64,000 bases of DNA from Pseudonocardia alni (GTDB lineage: Bacteria; Actinomycetota; Actinomycetes; Mycobacteriales; Pseudonocardiaceae). A program made the position numbers and the translations under genes. Within the stretch, counting starts at the first letter, position 1. Each line of letters opens with the position of its first letter. The stretch lies in contig NZ_PHUJ01000003.1 in the NCBI RefSeq assembly GCF_002813375.1, forward strand, positions 1,054,001 to 1,118,000, written 5' to 3'. Shown here piece by piece: positions 1 through 6,446 of this stretch. The notes under the pieces are model-generated. The model searched no databases. It had not been told where the DNA came from and worked only from the letters and a program-made list of their open reading frames with translations.

Positions 1-176
1 TCGTCCAGCCCGGCCACCCGGGCGCGGGTGCCGGCATCGGCGTCCGGGTCGAGCACGGCGACGGCCCTGGCCAGCTCGACCACGCCGGGCGGTTCGTGGC
101 GCAGCATCGCGGCCAGGCGGTCCCCGGGCGGCGGTGCGCCGCTCCCCGACCGGTCAGGCGATACGATCGGAACCAC
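1..176 (-). CDS. Partial reading frame at left edge, possible LAL-like fragment
   Basis: An open minus-strand frame runs off the left edge. Its earliest start in the window is a GTG at 176, inside the 3' end of the LAL gene; an ATG at 107 is the alternative. The visible translation contains PPGVVELARAVAVLDP followed by DADAGTRARVAGLD. This resembles the segment just after the ATPase domain of LAL regulators (helical, ARAVAVL-type). There is no room for an N-terminal P-loop, so it would be an N-terminally shortened LAL relative, or another helical protein. The GTG has a GGGAG only 2 bases upstream, which is too close. Only about 58 codons are visible, so the identification is weak. Confidence 0.3.
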   Translation of the reverse strand, partial: MVPIVSPDRSGSGAPPPGDRLAAMLRHEPPGVVELARAVAVLDPDADAGTRARVAGLD

Positions 177-2922
177 TCTCCCGGAGCCGGCGGAGCGCCG
201 CGCGGCCCGGCACCCCCAGCTTGCGGTAGACGCCGGTCAGGTGCTTCTCCACGGCCCGGACGCTGACGGCGAGGTCAGCGGCGATCTCGTGGTTGGTCAG
301 GCCGCGGGAGGCGCGCGTCGCGACCCGTTCCTCGGACCGGGTCAGCGCGGCGGAGGCACGGGAGGTGGGCCGGTGTCCGGGTACGGGCGTCCCGACGGTG
401 TCGTGCAGGCGCGGCGGCGGTCCCGCCGGGTCCCCGGTCCGGGGCGGGAGGTCACCGGGTCCCGGCGGGGCGCGGTGTGCGGTCAGCGCCCTGGTCGCGC
501 GCTCGGCCTCCGACCGGTCCCCCGAGGTCCGCAGGACGATGGTCGCCTGTTCGAGGAGTTCCGCGCCCCGGTGGGTCCCGCCCAGCTGCCCGAGCATCCG
601 CAGGGCCCGGCCCAGCTGTGCCGGTGCCCCCCAGCGGCGTGCCCGCGCCAGCTCCTGCTCGGCGAGTGCCCGGGCCTCGGCCCTGCGGCCGCGCTCGGCC
701 AGGATCTCGACCGCCCACGGACGCCACGGCACGGGGGTGGCGGTCCATCCCGCCTGGTCGAACCGGCGGCCGGCGTCGAGGCAGTACTCCAGCGCGGTCT
801 CCGCGTCGCCGGCCTCGGCGGCCACCCGGGCCCGCAACATCTGCAGGCAGGCCCCGAATCCCGGGGGGACCGACGGCGTCGCGCCGTACCGGGCCAGCAC
901 CCGGTCCGCCCCGGGCCCGTGCGGCACCGCGGTCAGCACCGGGGCCAGCACCGTCCCGGGCAGCAGCGAGTCGTCGGCCAGCTCGTCGACCAGCTCGACC
1001 GCCGACCGCACCTGCTCGGCGGCCTCCTCGACGCGACCGGAGCACACGAGGACCGCGGCGAGCTCGGCGTGCAGCACCGCCTCGACCACCGGAGCGCGCT
1101 CGGCCCGCGCCTGTTCGAGCGCGACCGACAGCCAGGACGGGAGGTCCTCGACCGCGTCGGCCATGCACAGACAGGTCACCAGCATCCCGACCGTGCTGTG
1201 GACGTGGTCCGACGACGCCGGCTCACGGGCCAGGACCGCCCGGCAGGCGGCGGCCACCACGCTCGCCGGCCGGTGTCCGCCGACGGCGGCGGAGTGCAGC
1301 AGGACGCAGGCGAGCTCCCGCTCCCCCGGGGTCCGGATCGGTAGCCCGTCCGGGAGTGCCTCGAGTTCGTCGAGCCGGGCCGCGGCGGCGGACAGCCCGG
1401 CACGGGTGTGCTTGTCGACGTAGTGCAGACGGGCCTCGACCCGTAGGGCGAGCTCGCAGATCTCCGTGTCCCCGGTGCCCCCGTACCGGCCCAGCTCCTC
1501 GGCCACCCCCCGCAGCAGCGCGATCACCGGCGGCGCGGCGCCCTCCAGCGCGAGCGGGGTCACCCGGCACAACGCCGCGGCCCGTTCCCGCAGCGACCCG
1601 AGCAACGGCACTGCCTGGACGATCCGGCGCAGGGCGAGACCGGTGTCGCGCGAGCGCTCGAGGCCCGCCAAGTCGAGCAGCACGGCGGCCCGCCCCGGCT
1701 CGTCCGGTCCGGCGAGCAGGGCGTGTCGCAGATAGCGGACGGCGGTCCACGACTCTCCGCGCCGCACCGCGGTCCCCGCCGCGTCGCGGAGCGCCTCGAC
1801 CGTCCAGGCCGGAGCCGCCCCGCCGACCGTGAGAAGGTGCGCGGCGATCCGGTCGGACGGCGCGCCCGCGTCCCGCAGCATCCGGGCGGCACGCAGGTGC
1901 AGATCGCGGCGCTGGTGCGAGGACTGGACGACTCCGAGGGCGGCGCCGACGAGGCCGTGGCGCAGCCGGTGGCCCTCGGGCCCGGTGAGCCCCATGCTGC
2001 GGGTGACGGCACCGGCCACGGCGAGATCGGTCGCGTCCAGCTCGGCGAGCCGGGCCAGCATCACGTCGTCGGCCTTCTCCCCCGCGACGGCGACCGCAGC
2101 GAGGTACCGGCGCTCGGTGGCGGGCAGCCGTCGCACGGCGTGGGCGAACCGGTCCCGCAGCCGTGCCGGCGCGGCGCCGGCCACCCGACGCGCCGGCGGC
2201 TCCGTGGTGCACTGCGGCCGGGCGGCGAGCTCCTCCAGTACGCAGGTGAGGTGGAGCGGGTTCCCCTCCGTGGCCGCGGACAGCGCGGCCACGAGCTCCG
2301 GGGTCGCGTCCCGCCCGAGTGCCGCCCGGGCCGTCACCGAGATCGCCTCGTCCGAGAGGGGACCGAGCGGCCGCACCGCGTCGGCCACCGCCGCGAGCTC
2401 CGTCGGGAATCCCCCGGTGGCGCCGCCGTGTCGGGTACCGCCGTCGTGTCCGGCATCGCCGTCGAGCACCGTGAGGACCACCGCCACGCGCAGGCAGGCC
2501 CGCGGGCAGCACAGGCGGGCCAGCCAGCGCAGCGACCGGGCGTCACAGCGGGCCGCGTCGTCGACGAGCAGGAGCACCGGTGCGACCGCCGCGCGACCGG
2601 CGAGCGCGGCGGAGAGGGCGCCGGTGTCGTCCCCGTCGGGCTCTCCGCAGGGGGACGAGGGGCCGGGACCGCCGCACGCGGCGAGCAGTTCGCGCGCGGT
2701 GCCCAGCGGGATGCCACCCTCCTCGTCGGTGCCCCCGGCTCGCGCGACCTGCATCCCGTGGGCGGCGCCCCGGCGCGCGCACTCCTCGAGCAGTGCGGTG
2801 CGCCCGATGCCGATCGGGCCGGTGAACACGAGCAGGCTCGTCGTGCCGCCGACGGCACGCGCGAGCGCGCCGTCGACCTCCGCCAGGTCGCCGGCGCGGC
2901 CGAGCAGCACCGGACGGGGCAT
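154..2922 (-). CDS. LAL-family LuxR transcriptional regulator (922 aa)
   Basis: A cytoplasmic LAL regulator: N-terminal AAA-type ATPase, long helical repeat region, C-terminal LuxR helix-turn-helix. The P-loop is GPIGIGRT (about residues 36-43), with Arg where Walker A normally has Lys. The Walker B strand is PVLLLVDDAARCD. The LuxR HTH lies at about residues 860-915, including TNHEIAADLAVSVRAVEKHL and YRKLGVPGRAALRRL. Length fits the family (about 900-950 aa). It is the outermost regulator on the left and is separate from the three LAL genes at 6447-14387. Nystatin-like Pseudonocardia clusters are known to carry extra LAL regulators, so a cluster role is likely. The ATG at 2922 has no convincing Shine-Dalgarno and overlaps the stop of a 30-codon upstream ORF as TGATG, which suggests coupled translation. 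Confidence 0.9.
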   Translation of the reverse strand: MPRPVLLGRAGDLAEVDGALARAVGGTTSLLVFTGPIGIGRTALLEECARRGAAHGMQVARAGGTDEEGGIPLGTARELLAACGGPGPSSPCGEPDGDDTGALSAALAGRAAVAPVLLLVDDAARCDARSLRWLARLCCPRACLRVAVVLTVLDGDAGHDGGTRHGGATGGFPTELAAVADAVRPLGPLSDEAISVTARAALGRDATPELVAALSAATEGNPLHLTCVLEELAARPQCTTEPPARRVAGAAPARLRDRFAHAVRRLPATERRYLAAVAVAGEKADDVMLARLAELDATDLAVAGAVTRSMGLTGPEGHRLRHGLVGAALGVVQSSHQRRDLHLRAARMLRDAGAPSDRIAAHLLTVGGAAPAWTVEALRDAAGTAVRRGESWTAVRYLRHALLAGPDEPGRAAVLLDLAGLERSRDTGLALRRIVQAVPLLGSLRERAAALCRVTPLALEGAAPPVIALLRGVAEELGRYGGTGDTEICELALRVEARLHYVDKHTRAGLSAAAARLDELEALPDGLPIRTPGERELACVLLHSAAVGGHRPASVVAAACRAVLAREPASSDHVHSTVGMLVTCLCMADAVEDLPSWLSVALEQARAERAPVVEAVLHAELAAVLVCSGRVEEAAEQVRSAVELVDELADDSLLPGTVLAPVLTAVPHGPGADRVLARYGATPSVPPGFGACLQMLRARVAAEAGDAETALEYCLDAGRRFDQAGWTATPVPWRPWAVEILAERGRRAEARALAEQELARARRWGAPAQLGRALRMLGQLGGTHRGAELLEQATIVLRTSGDRSEAERATRALTAHRAPPGPGDLPPRTGDPAGPPPRLHDTVGTPVPGHRPTSRASAALTRSEERVATRASRGLTNHEIAADLAVSVRAVEKHLTGVYRKLGVPGRAALRRLRESGSDRIA

Positions 2923-3014
2923 CAGCGACGGCCCCGCAGTCGGACGACGGGCTCGCGGAGCACCGCGCGGTCCGCCCGACGGACGGCTCCCCAGGGTGGG
3001 CCCCCGACACTCAT
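2922..3014 (-). CDS. 30-aa leader ORF coupled to the LAL gene
   Basis: An ATG at 3014 is preceded by GGAGG, 4 bases upstream on the minus strand. The frame runs 30 codons and stops in a TGATG overlap with the LAL ATG at 2922. The peptide begins MSVGGPPWGAVRRADRA and ends in RLRGRR; it is Arg-rich with no recognised family. The LAL start itself lacks a clear ribosome site, so ribosomes ending here may reinitiate on the LAL gene. A TAAAAT -10-like hexamer on the minus strand (3055-3060) lies about 40 bases upstream, with no good -35 seen. The geometry fits a translated leader, but it may be chance in GC-rich DNA. Confidence 0.45.
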   Translation of the reverse strand: MSVGGPPWGAVRRADRAVLREPVVRLRGRR

Positions 3015-3316
3015 ACGACCTCCGTCCGACGGACGAGCACGCGATTCGGTGATCATTTTACGCCGGTGCGTCGTGGAACGGAGCACCACCACGGAATTCG
3101 TCGGGAAACACCCAGTTCCTCCTCCGTGGACCTGCCCGGGTTCGATCCACGCAGTGGATACTGGTGGTATCCGGGCGACATCGGCGGCATAGTCCTTCCT
3201 CGATGACGATCGGGGACGGCCAACATGAACGCATCATGTCGGGAATGCGACGGACCGGCGACGTGGCCGGTCCCGGACTCGTGGGCCGAGCCCGTCCGAC
3301 ACCGAGGGGGATCGAC
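3015..3316. other. Divergent intergenic region
   Basis: About 300 bases between the minus-strand leader/LAL unit and the plus-strand PqqD-like gene. It contains a locally AT-richer stretch around 3049-3060 with the TAAAAT -10 candidate for the leftward unit. The frame of the PqqD-like gene is open back to a GTG at 3164 with an internal ATG at 3203, but neither has a ribosome site. No further gene was recognised. Confidence 0.5.
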
Positions 3317-3574
3317 GTGGAACCCGTTCCGGGACTGACCGTCCGGGTGCTCGACACCGGCTGGATGGAGCTGGGCCATCCGAGCCGGTGCGACCGCCTG
3401 CTGTGCGACGAGGTCGGCACCGCCATGTGGCTCGCGCTGTGCCGGACGGCGTGGAACCTCGGCGACGCGGCCGCCCACCTGGCCGACCTCTGGGACACCG
3501 ACCCCTGGGCGATGCGGGACATGATGGACGACTGGCTGGACGACCTGCGCGAAGCCGGCCTCGTCCGGTACTGA
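3317..3574 (+). CDS. Stand-alone PqqD-like (RRE-fold) protein, 85 aa
   Basis: A small protein with the PqqD pattern: a Cys/Asp-containing strand region, then VGTAMWLALC, a helix with DAAAHLADLWDTDP, a helix with MRDMMDDWLDDLREAGLV, then the end. PqqD-family domains form winged-helix RiPP recognition elements (RREs) that bind leader peptides for a partner enzyme; free-standing 80-90 aa versions occur in PQQ and lasso peptide pathways. The GTG start at 3317 was chosen because GAGGGGG lies 6 bases upstream and gives the usual family length. The same frame could begin at 3164 or 3203, but without ribosome sites. No radical SAM enzyme, peptidase, cyclase or obvious precursor peptide is visible next to it, so its partner is unknown. 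It sits between two regulators at the cluster edge. Family call fairly sure, function open. Confidence 0.65.
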   Translation: MEPVPGLTVRVLDTGWMELGHPSRCDRLLCDEVGTAMWLALCRTAWNLGDAAAHLADLWDTDPWAMRDMMDDWLDDLREAGLVRY

Positions 3575-3712
3575 CGCGACGCCCGGTGCCGCCGGGGCGG
3601 TCGTTGCGGCATCGCACGGACGGGCACCCCGGTTGTCCCGCGGACGTCGCTCGCACCCGTGCGAACCACGGTCGGGACCAGCAGAACCCCAGCACCCACA
3701 CCCCACACCGTA

Positions 3713-3726
3713 GTGATCTAGATCAC
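3713..3726. promoter_or_regulatory. CRP/FNR-type operator candidate
   Basis: The perfect palindrome GTGATCTAGATCAC. With the following AT it matches 16 consecutive positions of the ideal E. coli CRP site (TGTGA-N6-TCACA core). It lies about 187 bases upstream of the PAS-LuxR ATG and about 72 bases upstream of the -35 candidate, a distance compatible with a class I activator or a distal site. Which CRP-family protein binds it is inference. Confidence 0.5.
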
Positions 3727-3775
3727 ATACCGCACCACACCCCACCGAACCCCCGCACTCCGGCGGCCACAGTGT

Positions 3776-3785
3776 TAAGCGCTTA
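3776..3785. promoter_or_regulatory. Short palindrome TAAGCGCTTA, possible operator
   Basis: The palindrome TAAGCGCTTA lies 13 bases upstream of the TTGACC -35 candidate. An AT-flanked, central-GCGC palindrome is reminiscent of LacI-family operators. It is short and the regulator is unknown. Confidence 0.25.
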
Positions 3786-3798
3786 CGCTCCGCTGCCG

Positions 3799-3828
3799 TT
3801 GACCCCTGTCGAGCGGCCCCCATACGGT
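3799..3828 (+). promoter_or_regulatory. Sigma-70-like promoter candidate for the PAS-LuxR gene
   Basis: TTGACC at 3799-3804 and TACGGT at 3823-3828, separated by 18 bases, fit the actinobacterial housekeeping pattern TTGAC / TANNNT. It lies about 85 bases upstream of the ATG at 3914. Predicted from sequence only. Confidence 0.4.
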
Positions 3829-3913
3829 CGAATCGGTTATCGAGAACGGCTACCGCGACTGTCCGGTCCGCTCCCGGAACAGCGTGTTCCGTTGAACTTC
3901 GGGGAGTAATTCG

Positions 3914-4555
3914 ATGCGAGTCCTGCCCTATGACGGCGACACCACCGAGCGCATTTCCCAGGAATCCACCAGTGCCTGCATGGTATCGCTCGACCGAGGC
4001 CTGCGCGTCGTCGCGGCGAACCAGGAGATGTTCCGCCGGATGTGCGACATCGGTTCCGGCGACGTGTGCGGATCGGCGTTCTGCGACCTCCTCGACGGAA
4101 GCATCCGTACCCGTGTCCGGCACCAGATGGAACGGTTGCTGGACGGTCAGCAGCCCCGTTTCCAGGAGCGGTCGGTCGCGATCGCCGGGGCCGGCTCGTC
4201 GCTGCGGGGCGACCTGATGGCGACCGCGATCGCGCGGAACGCGGGCCGGGTCGAGGGGGTCGTCGTCGTCCTGCGTACCGGGGACGCCGAGCCGTCCACG
4301 GCCTGGAGCGGACCACGCCGGATCCTGTCGGACATGGACGCCAAGATCCTGGAGGGGGTCGCCTCCGGTGCCTCCACCGTGCAGCTGGCCTCCACCCTGT
4401 TCCTCAGCCGCGGCGGCGTCGAGTACCACGTGACCGCCCTGCTCCGGAAGATGCGGGTCAAGAACCGGCCTGCGCTGATCTCCAAGGCCTACTCGATGGG
4501 TTTCTTCGAGCTGGGTTCGTGGCCGCCCCAGGTCGTGCCCGATCACGTGAAGTGA
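3914..4555 (+). CDS. nysRIV: PAS-LuxR pathway-specific activator (PimM/NysRIV type)
   Basis: 213 aa, the typical size of PAS-LuxR activators of polyene clusters (PimM, AmphRIV, NysRIV). The N-terminal half (about residues 15-120) is a PAS sensor domain, including DRGLRVVAANQEMFRRMC. The C-terminal HTH (about residues 140-205) contains LASTLFLSRGGVEYHVTALL and the family-specific tail AYSMGFFELGSWPPQVV. Known family members bind CTVGGGAWWTCCCBAG boxes near the -35 region of polyene biosynthetic promoters. Two related elements occur here, at 61091-61106 and 15351-15366. The ATG at 3914 has GGGGAG 7 bases upstream. The carboxylase genes follow 40 bases downstream on the same strand and may be co-transcribed. 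Family assignment is strong; targets are inferred. Confidence 0.9.
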   Translation: MRVLPYDGDTTERISQESTSACMVSLDRGLRVVAANQEMFRRMCDIGSGDVCGSAFCDLLDGSIRTRVRHQMERLLDGQQPRFQERSVAIAGAGSSLRGDLMATAIARNAGRVEGVVVVLRTGDAEPSTAWSGPRRILSDMDAKILEGVASGASTVQLASTLFLSRGGVEYHVTALLRKMRVKNRPALISKAYSMGFFELGSWPPQVVPDHVK

Positions 4556-4595
4556 CTGCTCGACCCGACGACGTCCCGAGGCGAGAGGTGAGAAC

Positions 4596-6176
4596 ATGAC
4601 CGCCACCGACGACATCCGGACGACCGCGGACCTGCGGTCGCGGGTGGCCGAGCTGCACGCGGCCCGCGAGCAGATCCGCTCCGGCCCGTCCAGCGCCGCG
4701 ACCGAGCAGCAGCACGCCCGCGGCAAGCTGACCGTGCACGAGCGCCTCGCGATGCTGCTCGACGAGGGCAGCTTCCGTGAGATCGAGCAGTTCCGCAGGC
4801 ACCGCGCCACCGGCTTCGGTCTGGAGGACCGCCGTCCGCACACCGACGGCGTCGTGACCGGCTGGGGCACCATCGACGGCCGCACCGTGTTCGTCTACGC
4901 CCACGACTTCCGGATCTTCGGCGGTTCGCTCGGCGAGGCGCACGCCACGAAGATCCACAAGGTGATGGATCTGGCGGAGTCCGCCGGCGCACCGTTGATC
5001 AGCCTGAGCGACGGCGCGGGCGCCCGGATCCAGGAGGGCGTCACCGCGCTGGCCGGCTACGGCGGCATCTTCCGCCGCAACGTGCGGGCCTCCGGCGTCG
5101 TCCCGCAGATCAGCGTCATGCTCGGCCCGTGTGCCGGGGGCGCGACCTACTCGCCCGCCCTCACCGACTACGTGTTCATGGTCCGCGACATCGCCCAGAT
5201 GTACATCACCGGACCGGACGTGGTGTCCGCCGTGACCGGTGAGGAGATCACGCACGAGGAACTCGGCGGCGCCGAGGTGCACGCCACGGAGTCGGGGGCG
5301 GGCGCCTTCGTCTACGACGACGAGGAGTCCTGCTTCGCCGACGTGCGGCACCTCGTGTCGCTGCTGCCGTCGAACAACCGCGAGCAGCCGCCCGTGGCCC
5401 CCACCGCCGACCCACCGGACCGGGCCACCCCGTCGCTGCTCGACATCGTCCCGGCCGACACCACCCGCGCCTACGACATGCGGGACGTGATCGCCGAGGT
5501 GGTCGACGACGGCGACCTGTTCGAGGTGCACGCCAACTGGGCCACCAACATCGTGTGCGGTCTGGCCCGGCTCGACGGGCACACGGTCGGGATCGTGGCG
5601 AACCAGCCGGCCTCGCTGGCCGGGGTGCTCGACATCCACGCCTCGGAGAAGGCGGCCCGGTTCGTCTCCACCTGTGACTCGTTCAGCATCCCGCTGGTCA
5701 CCCTCGTCGACGTGCCGGGTTTCCTGCCCGGCGGCGACCAGGAGCGCGGGGGGATCATCCGGCACGGCGCCAAGCTGCTCTACGCCTACTGCGCGGCCAC
5801 CGTCCCGCGGGTCCAGCTCATCCTGCGCAAGGCCTACGGTGGCGCCTACATCGTCATGGACTCGCGCTCGATCGGAGCGGACCTGTCCCTCGCCTGGCCG
5901 ACCAACGAGATCGCGGTGATGGGCGCCGAGGCCGCGGCCAACGTCGTCTTCCGGCGCGAGATCGCCGCCGCGCCCGACCCCGAGATCGCCCGAGCCCAGC
6001 GGATCAAGCAGTACCGCAACGACCTCATGCATCCCTACTACGCCGCCGAGGCCGGTCTCGTCGACGACGTGATCGACCCCTCCGACACGCGCGCGGTCCT
6101 CGTCGACGCGCTGTCGATGCTGCGTGCCAAGCGCGCCGAGCTGCCGGTCCGCAAGCACGGCAACCCGCCGACGTGA
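4596..6176 (+). CDS. Acyl-CoA carboxylase beta subunit (AccB/PccB family)
   Basis: 526 aa carboxyltransferase of the biotin-dependent acyl-CoA carboxylases that make malonyl-CoA or methylmalonyl-CoA from acetyl- or propionyl-CoA. Diagnostic segments are GKLTVHERLAMLLDEGSF, SLSDGAGARIQEGV, GPCAGGATYSPALTDYVFMV (carboxybiotin site), VDVPGFLPGGDQERGGII and RKAYGGAYIVMDSRSIGADL. At residue 419 (codon 5850) it has Ile. In Streptomyces coelicolor, Ile at this position in AccB allows acetyl-CoA, whereas Asp in PccB favours propionyl-CoA, so this enzyme probably accepts both. The biotinylated alpha subunit is not in the window. Start: ATG with GAGAGGTGA just upstream. The next gene overlaps by GTGA. 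Its place beside the activator suggests dedicated extender-unit supply for the PKS. Confidence 0.93.
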   Translation: MTATDDIRTTADLRSRVAELHAAREQIRSGPSSAATEQQHARGKLTVHERLAMLLDEGSFREIEQFRRHRATGFGLEDRRPHTDGVVTGWGTIDGRTVFVYAHDFRIFGGSLGEAHATKIHKVMDLAESAGAPLISLSDGAGARIQEGVTALAGYGGIFRRNVRASGVVPQISVMLGPCAGGATYSPALTDYVFMVRDIAQMYITGPDVVSAVTGEEITHEELGGAEVHATESGAGAFVYDDEESCFADVRHLVSLLPSNNREQPPVAPTADPPDRATPSLLDIVPADTTRAYDMRDVIAEVVDDGDLFEVHANWATNIVCGLARLDGHTVGIVANQPASLAGVLDIHASEKAARFVSTCDSFSIPLVTLVDVPGFLPGGDQERGGIIRHGAKLLYAYCAATVPRVQLILRKAYGGAYIVMDSRSIGADLSLAWPTNEIAVMGAEAAANVVFRREIAAAPDPEIARAQRIKQYRNDLMHPYYAAEAGLVDDVIDPSDTRAVLVDALSMLRAKRAELPVRKHGNPPT

Positions 6177-6415
6177 CCACCGCGGCGGGCCCCGGACCGC
6201 GGATCCTGATCACCGGTGGCAACCCGACCCCGGCCGAGGTGGCCGCCGTGACCGTGGCGCTGTGCACCCTGGCCGGACGGAGCCGGGTCGCCGCGGGACC
6301 CCACCGGCACCGGCGGGCCGCGTCCTGGCCGGGTGCGGACGGCTACCGGGCCCCGACGAGCTGGTCCGGCCAGGGCGGGTACCAGGCGCCCGCGAGCTGG
6401 ACCGCGCGCACGTGA
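6173..6415 (+). CDS. Acyl-CoA carboxylase epsilon subunit
   Basis: 80 aa. The N-terminus carries the epsilon-subunit signature ILITGGNPTPAEVAAVTVAL, followed by a variable, low-complexity Gly/Ser/Trp-rich tail ending in a Trp-containing region, as in actinobacterial AccE/PccE. These small proteins bind and stimulate the alpha-beta carboxylase complex. The GTG at 6173 overlaps the beta-subunit stop (GTGA), indicating coupled translation and equimolar production. The family is divergent and short, but the context makes the call firm. The gene ends 32 bases before the convergent LAL gene. Confidence 0.85.
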   Translation: MTTAAGPGPRILITGGNPTPAEVAAVTVALCTLAGRSRVAAGPHRHRRAASWPGADGYRAPTSWSGQGGYQAPASWTART

Positions 6416-6420
6416 CGAGC

Positions 6421-6444
6421 GCCGCCCCCGGCACCGGGAGCGGC
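6421..6444. terminator. Hairpin between convergent genes
   Basis: Arms GCCGCCCCCGG (6421-6431) and CCGGGAGCGGC (6434-6444) pair along 11 positions with one mismatch. The hairpin sits exactly between the stop of the epsilon subunit gene (6415) and the stop of the convergent LAL gene (6447). There is no T-tract, which is common in actinomycetes. It could act in both directions. Confidence 0.4.
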
Positions 6445-6446
6445 GG

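Larger units (their letters stand above)
3575..3913. other. Regulatory intergenic region upstream of the PAS-LuxR gene
   Basis: 339 bases without a recognisable gene. It is less GC-rich than the rest of the window around 3690-3790. It holds a 14-base palindrome at 3713-3726, a 10-base palindrome at 3776-3785, a promoter-like pair at 3799-3828 and a GGGGAG ribosome site at 3901-3906. This looks like a dedicated control region for the PAS-LuxR/carboxylase unit. Confidence 0.6.

Noticed and set aside
3164..3316. Longer PqqD-like protein starting at GTG 3164 or ATG 3203
   Set aside because: No ribosome site at either start, and the extra residues do not fit the PqqD fold; the GTG at 3317 has GAGGGGG at good spacing.
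3053..4885. A 610-codon minus-strand frame over the PAS-LuxR and carboxylase genes
   Set aside because: It is antisense to two clearly recognised proteins and has no domain of its own.
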